NCBI GenBank assembly: GCA_949710005.1
Contig: OX453273.1
Location: forward strand, 6,716,206 to 6,780,205
Length of the DNA stretch: 64,000 nt
Direction of reading: 5' to 3'
Origin: Ricordea florida
Lineage: Eukaryota > Cnidaria > Anthozoa > Corallimorpharia > Ricordeidae
Positions 33,301 through 46,500 of the stretch are shown one piece after another. Position 1 is the stretch's first letter; each line of letters opens with the position of its first letter. A program made the translations under genes and the position numbers. Under the pieces are notes generated by a model that did no database searches, had not been told where the DNA came from, and saw only the letters and a list, made by a program, of their open reading frames with translations.

Positions 33301-36300
33301 TTCAGTAAACGTTACCTCCAATGACCTCTTGTGCGCGCAAGCAGATATTGAAGAACCCTTCCAGTTCTTTTTTCCAAAGCTAAAAAGGCCATATAATAAA
33401 TAACTTATTAACCTCATCTGTTCGGTCATTACAAGAGAATCTCAGACCTCAGCCTTGACATATTGACCTCACTTTCGTTCGGTCAATATGTCAAGACCTT
33501 GGTCTGAGATTTCCCTGTAATGACCTCACTATTGGTTAATAAGTAGTATTTATTGCTTTTTCCTTTTAGGTTGCCATCCCTGCTTTGTTGTGTTTGACAT
33601 TTTAGTTGTAAATGACAAGAAGCTTGCCAATGTTCCATTAAGTGAGAGAATTAAATACATGGAGAAGTAAGAGCTGCCAAGTTAACTTGCTTCAATGAAA
33701 TCACCATGTTGGAAGTTGGGTTAAAACAGAAAATTTGAGGAACCCAGACAGCAGACACTTATGTGACTTTAGAATAAATGCTTACCCTGTTTTTGGCTAT
33801 GAATACTTTCACCTTATTCTACCACAGTCATCTGCTTTCTGTAAGTGATCTCAGAATAAATTGCTACAAAAAATAAACATACTCTTCAGAGTGGCACATG
33901 CATGTACCTCCACTGGCCCCATCATCCTTATATCCTCAGATTTTCCCATTCCTTTTCTTCTGTGAGTTATACAGATCCTAGACTTTGACATACACTTTGA
34001 AGCAAAAAGAACTTTTTGTTTAGCCACATTAACATAGGATGAATGTGAATGTATAAATGAAAATTTCATATATGTGAACTGTGAGAGAAAGATTTAATAA
34101 GTGAAAGACTGTGACGTCACAGTTATGTGAACAAAATGTTCCTGCTTTAATAGGATTCCACTCACAAATCACTAGTCTCCTCTGCAGCCTTTATTAGGAT
34201 CGTCACGCAACGTGGGAGAGAACACAACGTGGGGGAGAACGCAATGTGGGGGAGAAAGCATTGTGGGGGGGAAGGGTTGCGTGACTATCTTAATAACGGC
34301 TGCGGAGGAGATTATTAACAAATCACCAGCTCCTTGTTGGCTTCAGTTGATAGCTCAGTTGGTAACAGCAGTCAACCAGTATGTCGCAAGGTCATGGGTT
34401 TGAATTCCGTTCAACCCGAATGTGTTTTTTTAAGTCTTAACTTTGCATTGCCATTTAAGTTGTGTACATATCTGCAATGATCTTTCAATTAACATCTGAT
34501 GTTAGTATGGATTATACAAATATGCAATTTTCACCTCCAATTTGTAATGTGTTATTATAATTGTATTTTGAAGGGCTTTGAAACCAAAACCTGGATATTT
34601 ACAGTTTGTTGAAAGAAAAGATGCTTCAACCAGGTATGATATTAGATACTTATTATACGTTTGTCAGTGATGCATTGTAGAAATCGTTTGATGCTATATA
34701 GTATGTATGGACCTGTTCACTCCGCAATATACATATAGTATATACCACACAAGTGAATAGTGCATTTTGCACGTTCTGATTAGTCTACTTGAAGGTGATT
34801 AGCAAAGTACTATTCACCTACGAGCAGCCAAAGAGAAACAAATTGGCCTTCCATTTTGTTTTCCAAAGAGGAAATTATTTGAATAAATGCTAGTTATTTA
34901 GCTGGTGTGGTGTATACTAAAACAATTATTCACCTCAGTGTCCGTGAAAGTGGTGGATATTTACCTCGCAAAATGAACAATTGTTAACTATTGTGTATTT
35001 ATTAAGTGTACTTGCTGAACAGAAGTTTCCCAGCTTGGAATGCTCAGTAGGGAAGTATATACCTCTTACTAACCAAGTTCAAGGTCCGTACTGTAAGTTA
35101 CGGACTGAGTTTTTATGCTTGGATTTATGGCCCATGCGTAAAGCGCATGGGGCATAAATCCAAGCGGAAAAAATGAGATCTGTAACTTACAGTATGGACC
35201 AAGAAAACGAGGTTTGTAAGATATTTATTATATCTGAAAAAAAAACTTTTGAATTTAGTGGGCCGTACAGTGAAGTACAGCCTGCTAAACTGACCAATCA
35301 CGCATACTAACTGAGAGATATAATTATAATGTTTAAACAGTGGCAATGAAAAGTATAAAAAAGTGTGTTAAAGAGTTTTTAAAAACAAATGTTTCAAACA
35401 TTTTGGTCATCTTCGGGATATGTAAAAAATATTTCCCATACCAGGAGTGCTTTATTTCAGTCTTTGTCTTGTTATTTTTATTGCTTTGTCCTCATGATCA
35501 GCAAACCCAAGGAACTGAAGCCAGCACAAACATGGCCCTTAAAACAACTCCTCGTCTTGTTTGGCAATGTTCATTTTCAACACTTTTACTCTCACAAGTG
35601 AACTTAATGTGTAGCTTTCTGTATAGACCTGTTGTGGTAGGTTTCACTAGTATCACATTGCTTTAATCAGATTTAATCCTGTTATCAATTTAACACTCAT
35701 CTATTCCTTTCCTGTAAGGAATGATGTGATAAAAGCTTTGAATGATGCAATTGATCGAAGAGAGGAAGGTTTAGTCATCAAATCACCATTATCTGTTTAC
35801 AAACCAAACCTCAGAAATGGTATGTACATCTCGCACCTACAACCCCGGACAAAACTGTTGAGACAGTTCAATACAATTTTAAATTTCGACCCATGCAACC
35901 ATCATGTCCAAAAAGAACAAATTTGTCTCCCCCCCACCCCCGGTGCAATTTTGTTTTGGCTTAACAGCTCATGTGTGCATTTCTTGTGTTACTTCAAACA
36001 GCATTGCAATAGGGAAGGGGGGAAATGGTCTTTTAATTAACTACGGTAAGCATTTTTGTCATGGTGAGTGCAAACAATAGGTATTTTCTAATGTGTCTCA
36101 ACAGGTTTTGTCCAAGGTTGAGGCCTAACCCTTTCACACTCTATACCTAGGTAGCAACTCCCCTTAGTGATTCTCATACTCTTCCTTGGATGCTTGTTTT
36201 GAAGAATTTGATATCAAATCAGCACAAAATCTTCAAGTTGATAAATTGCTTAACATGTGGGCTTATATAAACAAAGTGTTGGTAATATCTGGAGAAATTA

Positions 36301-39300
36301 CATTTTGAGTTACCCACAAGAGTGAAAGGGTTACACATGATGAAAAACACACTGAAATGGCCCTTTCATCAACACCATGCACAGCAAGCTAGCAAAACCC
36401 AAGTGAAAATGTTTATTCTGACACAATTCAAGCATTTTCTTCTAACAACACAATCATATCATTTAGCCATAGCTTGCTCCAAGAAATTGTTATACTCCTA
36501 CCAGGGCATTTGGCATGTTCTACTTTTCCACTGCTGTAAGATATTGTCCTGCTTTATTGGTCTTAGTACTGTCCTGTGATTCTTTATTCTTTAGAGACAT
36601 TCTCTCTGGGGCAAATTCATCTCTGTTGTCTCTTTGTAAACAGGTTTATCTGATTTACAAATGTAACACACTCTTATATTGCATGTATCTTCATAACGTT
36701 GCTTGTTGCCATTCTTTTGTTGTATGTCGGTCTTAAAAAATGTATGCTGCGTTCACAATACAGCTTATTAGACATGTTAAAAGCTGTTCAGTTAAATGTG
36801 GTGTGGAATCACTTTGCGCAAAACAGCTCGACCATGTAAATTCTCTCTGACTTGAAAGTTATTTCTAATGAATCACTGTTTATAGTCTCTTTTTCTCACT
36901 ATGTGTTAAGATTAGCCTTAAATCATTTTGGAGGCTGTTGTGAAAATTTTAAAACCTAGTTCAACTAAACAAGTTGAGCTGGTGTGAATGCAGCATTAGT
37001 GATGGTTGTCATTGTTAAACCTTGTTTCAACTAAGTCATCATTTATATTGCACATTCTGAAAGGCCATTTTCATGATTTTCATCTGTAATGCAGCAAGAT
37101 TGAGTTATAATTTTTGAATACGAAAATATGCTTGGTTCAATATGTTGGAGCTCAAGTAATGTTACAGTAAATCAATTTTTGATAGGCTTTATATTAATAG
37201 CTTATTTGAAATGTTTAGTTTGTAACAGTACTTTGTAATAATTATTACTGAAAGACCAACTCCAGTGACAATAATTACAGACTGAGAAACCTGATACAGA
37301 TTTCTTTCCTTCCTTAATTGTGCATTAGTGATAATGATGATATAATTATACTATATAACATGTATTTCCAGGAAGTGGCTGGGTGAAAATCAAACCAGAA
37401 TATGTTGACAGTTTAAGTGACGAGGTATGTTTAGGCATAATTTTCTCTTATATACAAGTAGTTAGATTGTTAGAAAATTAAAAGAAATGTGAATTTGACC
37501 CTAAAATATATCAAGTATTTCTTAACCAGTATTATTGTTAATTATTTTTAGCTTGACCTGGTCATTGTGGGTGGTTACTTCGGAGTTGGTGTAAGTGATA
37601 TTCTTTATTTATTTATTTATTTACTTATTTTATTTGTAAAAGATGAGATGAACCTTCAAGCTATTCAATGCTTCAGGTTATAATAGTTACCGTTATAGGG
37701 GTTATACCTTTTATCTTCCATTTTTTGCTAGCAGTAAAAACTGTCTGAGTGAAATCAACATTCTACTTAGCTCGCTGGCGACTTTGATTAACACTGATAA
37801 ACCAGGTTTGAAATATATTTATCATAACTTTAAGCAAAGATGACAAAGAAACAGAACAGCTGTGAGACACATGTGAAAGCATTATCACAATGTATTGACA
37901 GGAGAGTTTTGGAAGGTTCCAAAATTGTGGGTTCAAGTTGTCAAAAACATCATTCAAACCACCATTTGTGTAATGACTTACATGAATAAAAATTGTCTTT
38001 GAGAGGCATTTTGGCTTGCAAAGCAAACTTTTCTATTAAGCAGACTGTACTGTAAATGTAGAAAACATTTCAGTAAAGTAAAAAGATACTTTTCAGTGAA
38101 TTCAGTAAGGACCAGGCACTGGGCAAATTGACTGTCTCTGAAGACGACTTCGCTACTTTCAACATCCTAACCACAACAGCAACAACAAAAAAAAGTTTTC
38201 ATCAAGTGTCATGTTAAGTACTGTAACATATGCCTAGGTGCACTTCCAGATGACCTCCAAACTTCACTGAAACCTGCAATTATATGGCTAAATACCCAAT
38301 CAAACTGTGCATACAAACTCAGAGGATTAAATGTCTAATTTTTCAGCGTTGGAGTAGCATGATTTCACACTTTATGTGTGCAGTTGCAGTACCCTCAGAA
38401 AAACCTGGTGAACATCCAAAGATATTCCACTCATTCTGCAAGGTAAGAAAGCACTGTCCTAACCATCCATTTAAATTTTGATTTTTTGATCTTGTTCTTT
38501 GTTAGAGTTGTTGTAGTTCATGTAGTGATTGCATTGTGTGCAGTTCTTTAATCTTGTTCCCAAAATTATGTCAGGTTGGCTCTGGGTACACACTGAATGA
38601 GCTACGAGAACTTGGCCAACAGTTACATCCACACTGGAAACAATTTGATGTAAAAAATCCACCGCTCTCTGTAGTTCTGGCTCCAGGATTCAGGGTAAAC
38701 TAGAATGTTGATTATTTTAAGTTTGTTGTACACTGATATTGTATCATATAGTTGGCAGTCTTTGGACCTGGTCCATGACTCAGTACAAAGGATGCCAACA
38801 TTTCTTATAGTGACTATATAAACTAGCCCAGTCCTTGAACAACAGACATGGCACAGACATGGTACTGGTGCTGATGCAGCTGCCTTTGCAGCAGACTTTC
38901 TCTTTGCTCTTTTTGCATCGGCCTTAATTGGCATTCAGCTTCATTTAACCATACCATATGTTGACCAGTCAATATAACCATCCTATTATTACAACCACCT
39001 TGTTGTAAATTACTACTTTCTTGTACACGTACATTACAATTTTAGCTCTTCTTTGTTCAGGGATTTTCTTTTTACTAGACTCAGAAATTCAAGTGAATCT
39101 CTGAGAGGGAGATACAAATAATAGTTTGACAAATATTTATTTTCAGAAACTTGCAAATAATATAAATATATTTTATGTATATAATTATAAATGTTTAATT
39201 TGGTTGTCTGTCACAGATTATTCAGCCATATTTTTTAATTTTTAGGAGACTTACTAGTACTTTGAACAGTTTGAAGTAGTAAACAAGTAACTGTAAATAT

Positions 39301-39615
39301 TATGTAAAATTTTTCATTTGGTTTTCAAGTGAACACAAGACAATTTGAAAGAGATTCCATCATTTTATCCAAAGCCACTTTGGGGTTTTTATCAATGTAT
39401 TCTTTAAAGACATCTATCCATCCATCCATCCATCCATCCATCCATCCATCCATCCATCCATCCATCCATCCATCCATCCATCCATCCATCCATAAATCCA
39501 TCCATCCATCCATCCATCCATAAATCCATCCATCCATCCATAAATCCATCCATCCATCCATCCATCCATCCTTCCTTCCATCCATCCATCCATCCATCCA
39601 TCCATCCATCCATCC

Positions 39616-39650
<35 letters not shown>

Positions 39651-40556
39651 ATCTATGTATCTATCTATGTATCTATCTATCTAATATCTATCTCTCTAAT
39701 ATTTATCTAATATCTATCTATCTATCTAATATCTATCTATGTAATATTTATCTGATATCTATCTATCTATCTATCTAATATCTATCTATCTATCTATCTA
39801 ATATTTATCTAATATCTATCTATCTATCTATCTAATATCTATCTATCTGTCTAATATTTATCTATCTATTTAATATTTGTCTATCTATCTAACTATCTAT
39901 CTAATATTTATCTATCTATCTAATATTTATCTATCTATTTAATATTTATCTATCTAGTATCTAATATTTATCTATCTAATATTTAACAGGAAAAACCTGA
40001 TGTATGGATTGAGCCATTTAAGTCAAAGATAGTTCAGATCAAGGCAGCTGAAATTATCACTTCTGACAAGTATGTTCCACCAATATTTGATGTAAAATTA
40101 AGTGATTATATACTAAGTGGCACTTTATTGTGTTGTCACTCACTATCACATGTGTGATATCACTGACAGGATAGTGTTTAAATTATGTAGATATAATTAA
40201 TAGTACTGTTAATAAGTAATAGTTAATAATAATCATCATAATTAATAGTTTAATCATCATCCTGTGATCACTGTATGAGTGGACAGAACTTCTATGACAA
40301 CTGTCCTCCATGCATTGTGGTCTTGGATTGTTGTTCTCAGATTTATATGGAATTAGAAAACAGTCCTCCGAAATACGCGTGCTGATTGGTTAGAATTCAT
40401 GTTTCTAGATAACTCGATAGAAACACAGAACTAGCACGAGCTGTTGACGTAATGATGACGTGCCAAAGAGAATTTACATTTTCGTCATCAAGCTAAAAAG
40501 TTGTTTCCTTTTTTTCGTCGCTGTGTTTTCTAAAAGAAATACAAAACATGTTCTTT

Positions 40557-40589
<33 letters not shown>

Positions 40590-43500
40590 AGTTTGGGAGA
40601 ACTCGAAAAAGCTGTGGAAACAATCGCCTGCAGCTCGTGTACCCACAGCATTTATTGTTCTCCCAAACTTTCACTCGTGTTTCTATAACTCAATAGAAAC
40701 ACGAAAAATGTGTTCTATTTCTTAAGAGTAGACACTTCCAGATGTTTGGAATAAGAGTAGGGATGCAGTAATCTCTTTTACTTTACAATGACAGCAGCAT
40801 GCAAATTAGAAACATTTCTGTTTTATTTTCATTAATTTTGGATCCAGGATGCGACAGTTGCTGTTAATATTGCTTGTGATCTCCAGCTAACATTTGTAAC
40901 TTTCTTGAGCAAGCTTATATAAGTACCATCCATTTAATTATTTGTTGATTGTCTGACTGACTGATTGATCATTGATAGGTTTAAAACGGGCATCACCCTC
41001 AGATTTCCAAGACTGGAAGCAGTGCGCAATGACAAGAATTGGTATGAATGCCTGGACATTAATGAATTGTCTAGGTTGAAATTGGTAAGATCTTGAAACC
41101 TTGTAAGTAAGACTATCATCTGTGATGATCTGGGCTTGGAATGAAAATGATTGCATGGAGTTTGTGATTTTATAGGAAAGCAGTGCTATGTATTTATTTT
41201 TCATTTTAAGTATTTAATTTCTTAGAAATCCAGCATGCCTAATCTAATTCACAAACAGCCTGTGGGTTCTGGAAAAAGATAGTTTTTCTTTTGCTTATCT
41301 TATTTCTCTAAAGTGGAATGCCAAAGTGAAATACCAAGAATAGCTCCTATCAACCATATTTAATTTTCACCACCAAATAGATGCTGTAATCAGACATCAC
41401 AGGTTTGATGCTATGCTGGTTTGAAAATTAGTAATGGATGTATCCTAAAAAATAAGGATTCATAAAAGGACCTTCACAGCCTTGCCCAATCACACCCAAG
41501 GAAGAATAAAGAAAAATGTTGTCTTGGTGAATCATAACTTTTTAACTTATATTCATTATTTCAAGCAATGTCTGCATCATTGTCCACCTGGTTGCAATGT
41601 GCACATTTCTTTTAGCTAGGTACTATAATCATTATGATTATTTCAATTTTGAGGCTTCAGTGATATTATTACTTTAAATTCTTTCCAACTAACTTGTTAA
41701 GGCACAAAACACTCAATGTTTTCCTGAACAAACTATTTAGAGCCTTGGAAGTCTACTGCACACAGGCAATGAAAAAAGCTCATCATGAAGAACATCTCAG
41801 AAAAAAAATTCATTGGTCATGAAATCTATCAATGCTCATACCAGTATTTCATGCATGACGACCTTAATCACCCTGTCCTCTTAAAGCTTCATTTTTTTTT
41901 GTGTAATGCAGGTTGATTTAGCATCCAGTTTCTTGCCATTGCCATTAAATTAAGACAACTAGATTCAATAACTAATGAACATGTTTCCCAATAATGTGCC
42001 CCTTTCTCAGAAAGCAATGTTTTTGACTGCATGATTCCTACCTGTAAGTCATGTTAAAATGTTTATTATGTCATTGTTTGAGTGCATCTCTCTTTATTAC
42101 AACTTTAGCCACACGTGAATCTATTTTTTCGGTAAGTAGATGGGCCAAGGAAAATTAACATACCAACATGTTGGGCAAGAAGGAGCATCTGAACCTGCCA
42201 AGAAAAAACGTCGAGAAGTCCACCGAATTGAGCAACCTCGCACTGTCGCCAAGCACTTCAGACCGGCTGATGTGTCATCTGTCAAAGAGGTACTAGGGCC
42301 ATATAGAGTACAGTAAGATACTATAATTATGACATGATCATAGCAGTCTGAAAGCAGTTAGCTAAAATAAAACCAATCACATTGGTCCCTTTAAGGGCAG
42401 TAGTTTTCCATTATTATATGGGTGCTTGTTCTGCAAGTGGGTAAGATAAGGCAAATCGTGAGTTATAACAACAATACATGACATAAATAATCTATAATAA
42501 ATCCTCTATTGAAGATTATTTGGTCAAGATTGCTGGATACTGGTGTTGTTCTTTTCTGGATTTTTGATAACCTCAACTATTTCTCAGTTGTTAAGAACAC
42601 AAAAAAGAACTTGTAACCATCATGGCTTCTTGCTTGGTCAATAACACTTATTTATTGGACTGGAAATTTTCCTTAATAATGCCTTATTATTAGGGTCAGG
42701 TTTTGATATTAAAAGTTTAGATGGAGGACAGTACTGTGAGCTATTCTTTTGCCAAAAATCACTGCAAAACTTGTTGATAAAAATTTAGTAAGTTAAAATG
42801 AATTATAGCCCAAATTCCAGACTAGTTTGATTTGTTTTTCCTTGTTTCAGATTATTTAGGGATTATGGAAATTAATCTGAAAAACAAGGAAAAAAAAAAA
42901 ACAAATTGAACTAGTTTGGAACCATTTTGACCTGAAATTCATTTTAACCTATAAGAGATGTCTAACAGAGAAAATACCCTGTTTTGATCCCATGAAATAC
43001 CAGAATATATTTCTGCAATCTTTATTATAGCCCCTTGTTCAGTAAGATATCCAGCTGACAGTGTACTAGGTTTTACTGTACATGTGCGTACTGTAGTATG
43101 AAGGGTTCAGTCAGGATTGTTAACTGTTTGAATGAAATAGCCCTACTCATGAAATGTACCAGATTATTTCTTGTGTAAATTATTTGTATTGTTTATCTTT
43201 ATCTTGTATTTTGCCACAACCCACGACAGGCTATGTATGGTATGAGATTTCAGTGTAGAGTAAATTCAATAAGTGTGATCTTTATTGATAAAAAATATGG
43301 CAAAATTAACCAAGTTAAATATCACATATTGATCCCAAACTGATTAGTGCATAACTTGAAACTTTGAATTTCTCTGCAAAGTTTGAAAGTTCATTTCAGT
43401 GGAATGGTCACTTTCTTAATAATGTAGCTGTTCTGTATGAGATTAAATGTAAGCAAAATTACAAATTTTGTAATATGCTTTTTTTTACTGCACAGGTCTC

Positions 43501-46500
43501 CCAGCTGTTTGAGAATAAGGAATTTTGTGTTGTGAATGGCCCCTCTTCTCATCCCAAAGCTTTGTTGGAAACAAAGGTTGCAGAGGTGCAGTTCATTCCC
43601 TTTCAATATATTGAGATACAATTATACTATGCAGCTCTTTCAAATGTTTAATCTCATTCAGTCTTAAAGTGTTGCAGAGTTACAGCCCTTCTGTTTGAAA
43701 ATCTAAGACCATTGTGTGTGTTACTTGCCTGTGTGGGATTTATTGTTTTGTTCATCACTAATGCAGAATGATATAGCTAGGAGCTGTGTACCACCCCAAT
43801 GCCAGAGCTTCTGACATGGGTTACAAGTGCGTTAGGCTGAGCGCAATATTTTGCTATTAATATAAACCCAGATTGATATACCAAATGTAGAAAATGTGCA
43901 AGGAGAATTGAGGGAAGTTGTCAACTCGAGAATATTGACTGATTTAACCTCAAATTCTCCAGACTAGATTATAAGGAAAGGTATACGGATCTCTCAAGGG
44001 AGTTAAAGTACAAATCATTTGAGTGAAATGGTTCTTAGAACAACAGCTAGAGCAGAAATCATTTTGACCCTCAAACTGTAAAATGCTGAAGTGTCGAACT
44101 CTCTGAGCACTGTCATTAACTTACATTCAGTGCCTCATGAAGGTTTTTCAGTTTTGTCACTTACATAATATTAAGTTAAAGTTGCAATTAAAATTAATCC
44201 TTTGCTTTCATATAACAGAAAGCTTGCTATATAATATGAATCATTACTTTTTACCATCAGAATGGGGGCACCTTGACTCAAAATCCAGGACCAGATACAT
44301 TTTGTGTAATTGCTGAAAGAATCAATGTTAGAGTTAACAATATTATCAGGTAAGAAAATAGTGCACAGACCTAGGGTGATATGGCTTCACTGCTGAGTTA
44401 GAACAGCTTCATACTTGTAACCCAAAGGTCATATATGATATTTTGCTCAGTGTCTATGTTATTTATTATATCTCTCAGCCAGCATGCACCTAGTGATTGG
44501 TCAATTTAGTGGGCCATACTTCACTGTACGGCCTGCTAAATTCAAAAGTTTGTTTTGGTTGCCAAAGAGATATAATAAGATATAATATAGAGATATAATA
44601 AACCTCATTTTCTTGGTCCATGCGGTAAGTCATGGATCCTCACTTTTTCCGCTCAGATTTATGGCTTGCACTTTGCACTTGTTCCATAAATTTGAGTGAA
44701 AACACTTAGTCCGGAACTTACAGTTTGGACCTTGAACTCGGTTAGTAAGAGATGTTTATTGCATTTGAGCTTGGTGCTAGTTTTTTTCAATTGCAGGGTC
44801 ATCTTTATAGTGATTTGTAGTGCTAGGTAGTCAAATTGTTTCAAGGGCAGTTTGGAATAAATGAGCACATTCCAGTAAATTTTAGACTAAAAACGTTACA
44901 CAAGCTGGTAGGGCTAGGGCCTATTCATACAAACGTTTGCTCAAAAGCATTTGAAAATGTCTTGTTGAAGCAAGCCTGTGATGTCATCAAACAGTTTCAT
45001 CTTCTCAAGATGGGCTATGAATCCAAAATTGAAATCAGCATAAAGTAGCAATTATGAGTCTGTCTGAATAATTTTTTTCATGTACATCCCTAGCAATAAA
45101 TTCAAACGCAGTCCCCTCACATTGTACTTGCAGTGAACTAATTAAATGTATCATTGTTGCAATACGCTATTGCATGTTAATTTAGCCAATGATTGTATAG
45201 ATGGTTATTCCCAATACGGACCATTCTTTGTTTATATTCAATCAGCTAAAGATCGTGCTAAAATATAATTATTCATGATGAAGTGTGATCTGGTAGAAAA
45301 CCGTTAGGACGCCGAATAAAATTTCACTTGTAGGAAAAGTTGTCTTGTTGGAATATTTCCTCATACAGGAAGCATAAAGCACATGAGGAAACATGGTGTC
45401 AGGAGTGGAAGTCTAATCTACGATCTGAAAACCGAAGAAATTCATCGATAATCGACAATCGAGCGAATATTTTTGATTTCACAGGCCACAAGTTCACCAT
45501 GGAAGTTCTCGCGAAAGGACCAATCTTGGATTGGACAAACGACGGAAAACTTCATGAACGTTTCCTTGAATGGAAAAAGAAGGTGTCGATTTTCTGCAGA
45601 GGTCTTGTGATGACCAAGGCAGACCCAGAGTTTGTATTTCTATGTATTTATCAGTGGTCGGGTGAACGCGGACAAAATATTTTGGACAAGGCAACAATTT
45701 CATCCGATGATCGCAAGAAATGGGAAATACATCTCGGAAAGGTGGAGGAGCAATGCAAACCCAGAGGGAGCAAACTAGTCGCGGCTACACAGTACAAAGT
45801 GCTCACTCAAGGTGATATGGAATTACCAGAGTACATCGAAAAGTGCAGACTAGTAACTGATGCATGCGGATGGCCAGAAAACGCGAAGGACATGGCTCTC
45901 AGGAACGCTATTCTCCTCGGTCTAAAGAATCCAAACGTTTATCAAAAGTGTTTGGAAGAAGACCAGGACTCGCTTACCGCCGAACGCGTGATTGAAATTG
46001 CAACTCTGTTGTACAACAGCGATCGTCAAAGATCAATTATGCAGACTCTGAGTACAGCAACTGCAGCAGCAACTGCAATACAGCAAGGATCAACACAGAT
46101 TCACAAAGTGCAAACAAAGCATCAAAAAGGCGGGAAATCAACGGAGTGGTCAAATCGAGACAAAACGTCTAAAGATAAAGAGCATGGTGAGACAAAAAGA
46201 CAAACTTGTTTTTGTTGTGGAGCAAAACCTGCTCACGCTAGATCGCAGTGTCCGGCCAAGGATGTTATTTGTTACAAGTGTGGAAAGAAAGGACATTACA
46301 AAAAGTGCTGCAAGAGCAAGACAGGTAAACGAGGTACCATTGGTGAACCTAGGCAGGTTCAAGTACATGGTTTACAAGCACCGCTGACAGGAGCCAGTGT
46401 CAATCAGACTTCAGTTCGTGATCCTACACAGGACTACCACATGATGTTTGGTCCACAGGTACTACAGGACGACCAGCACACAATGTTTCACCATATTCAG

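Noticed and set aside
34339-34430. Functional tRNA gene
   Set aside because: A- and B-box-like sequences are present, but a full cloverleaf could not be formed by eye; a SINE is more likely.
35340-35666. 108-codon open frame in LIG4 intron 14
   Set aside because: No similarity, no splice signals in agreement, and it lies between two well-phased LIG4 exons.
39325-39617. Met/Asp/Gly/Trp-rich minus-strand open frames
   Set aside because: Products of the ATCC microsatellite.
45340-45498. Upstream extension of the gag-pol frame into the LTR
   Set aside because: It has no ATG and overlaps the LTR; the ATG at 45499 with good context is preferred.
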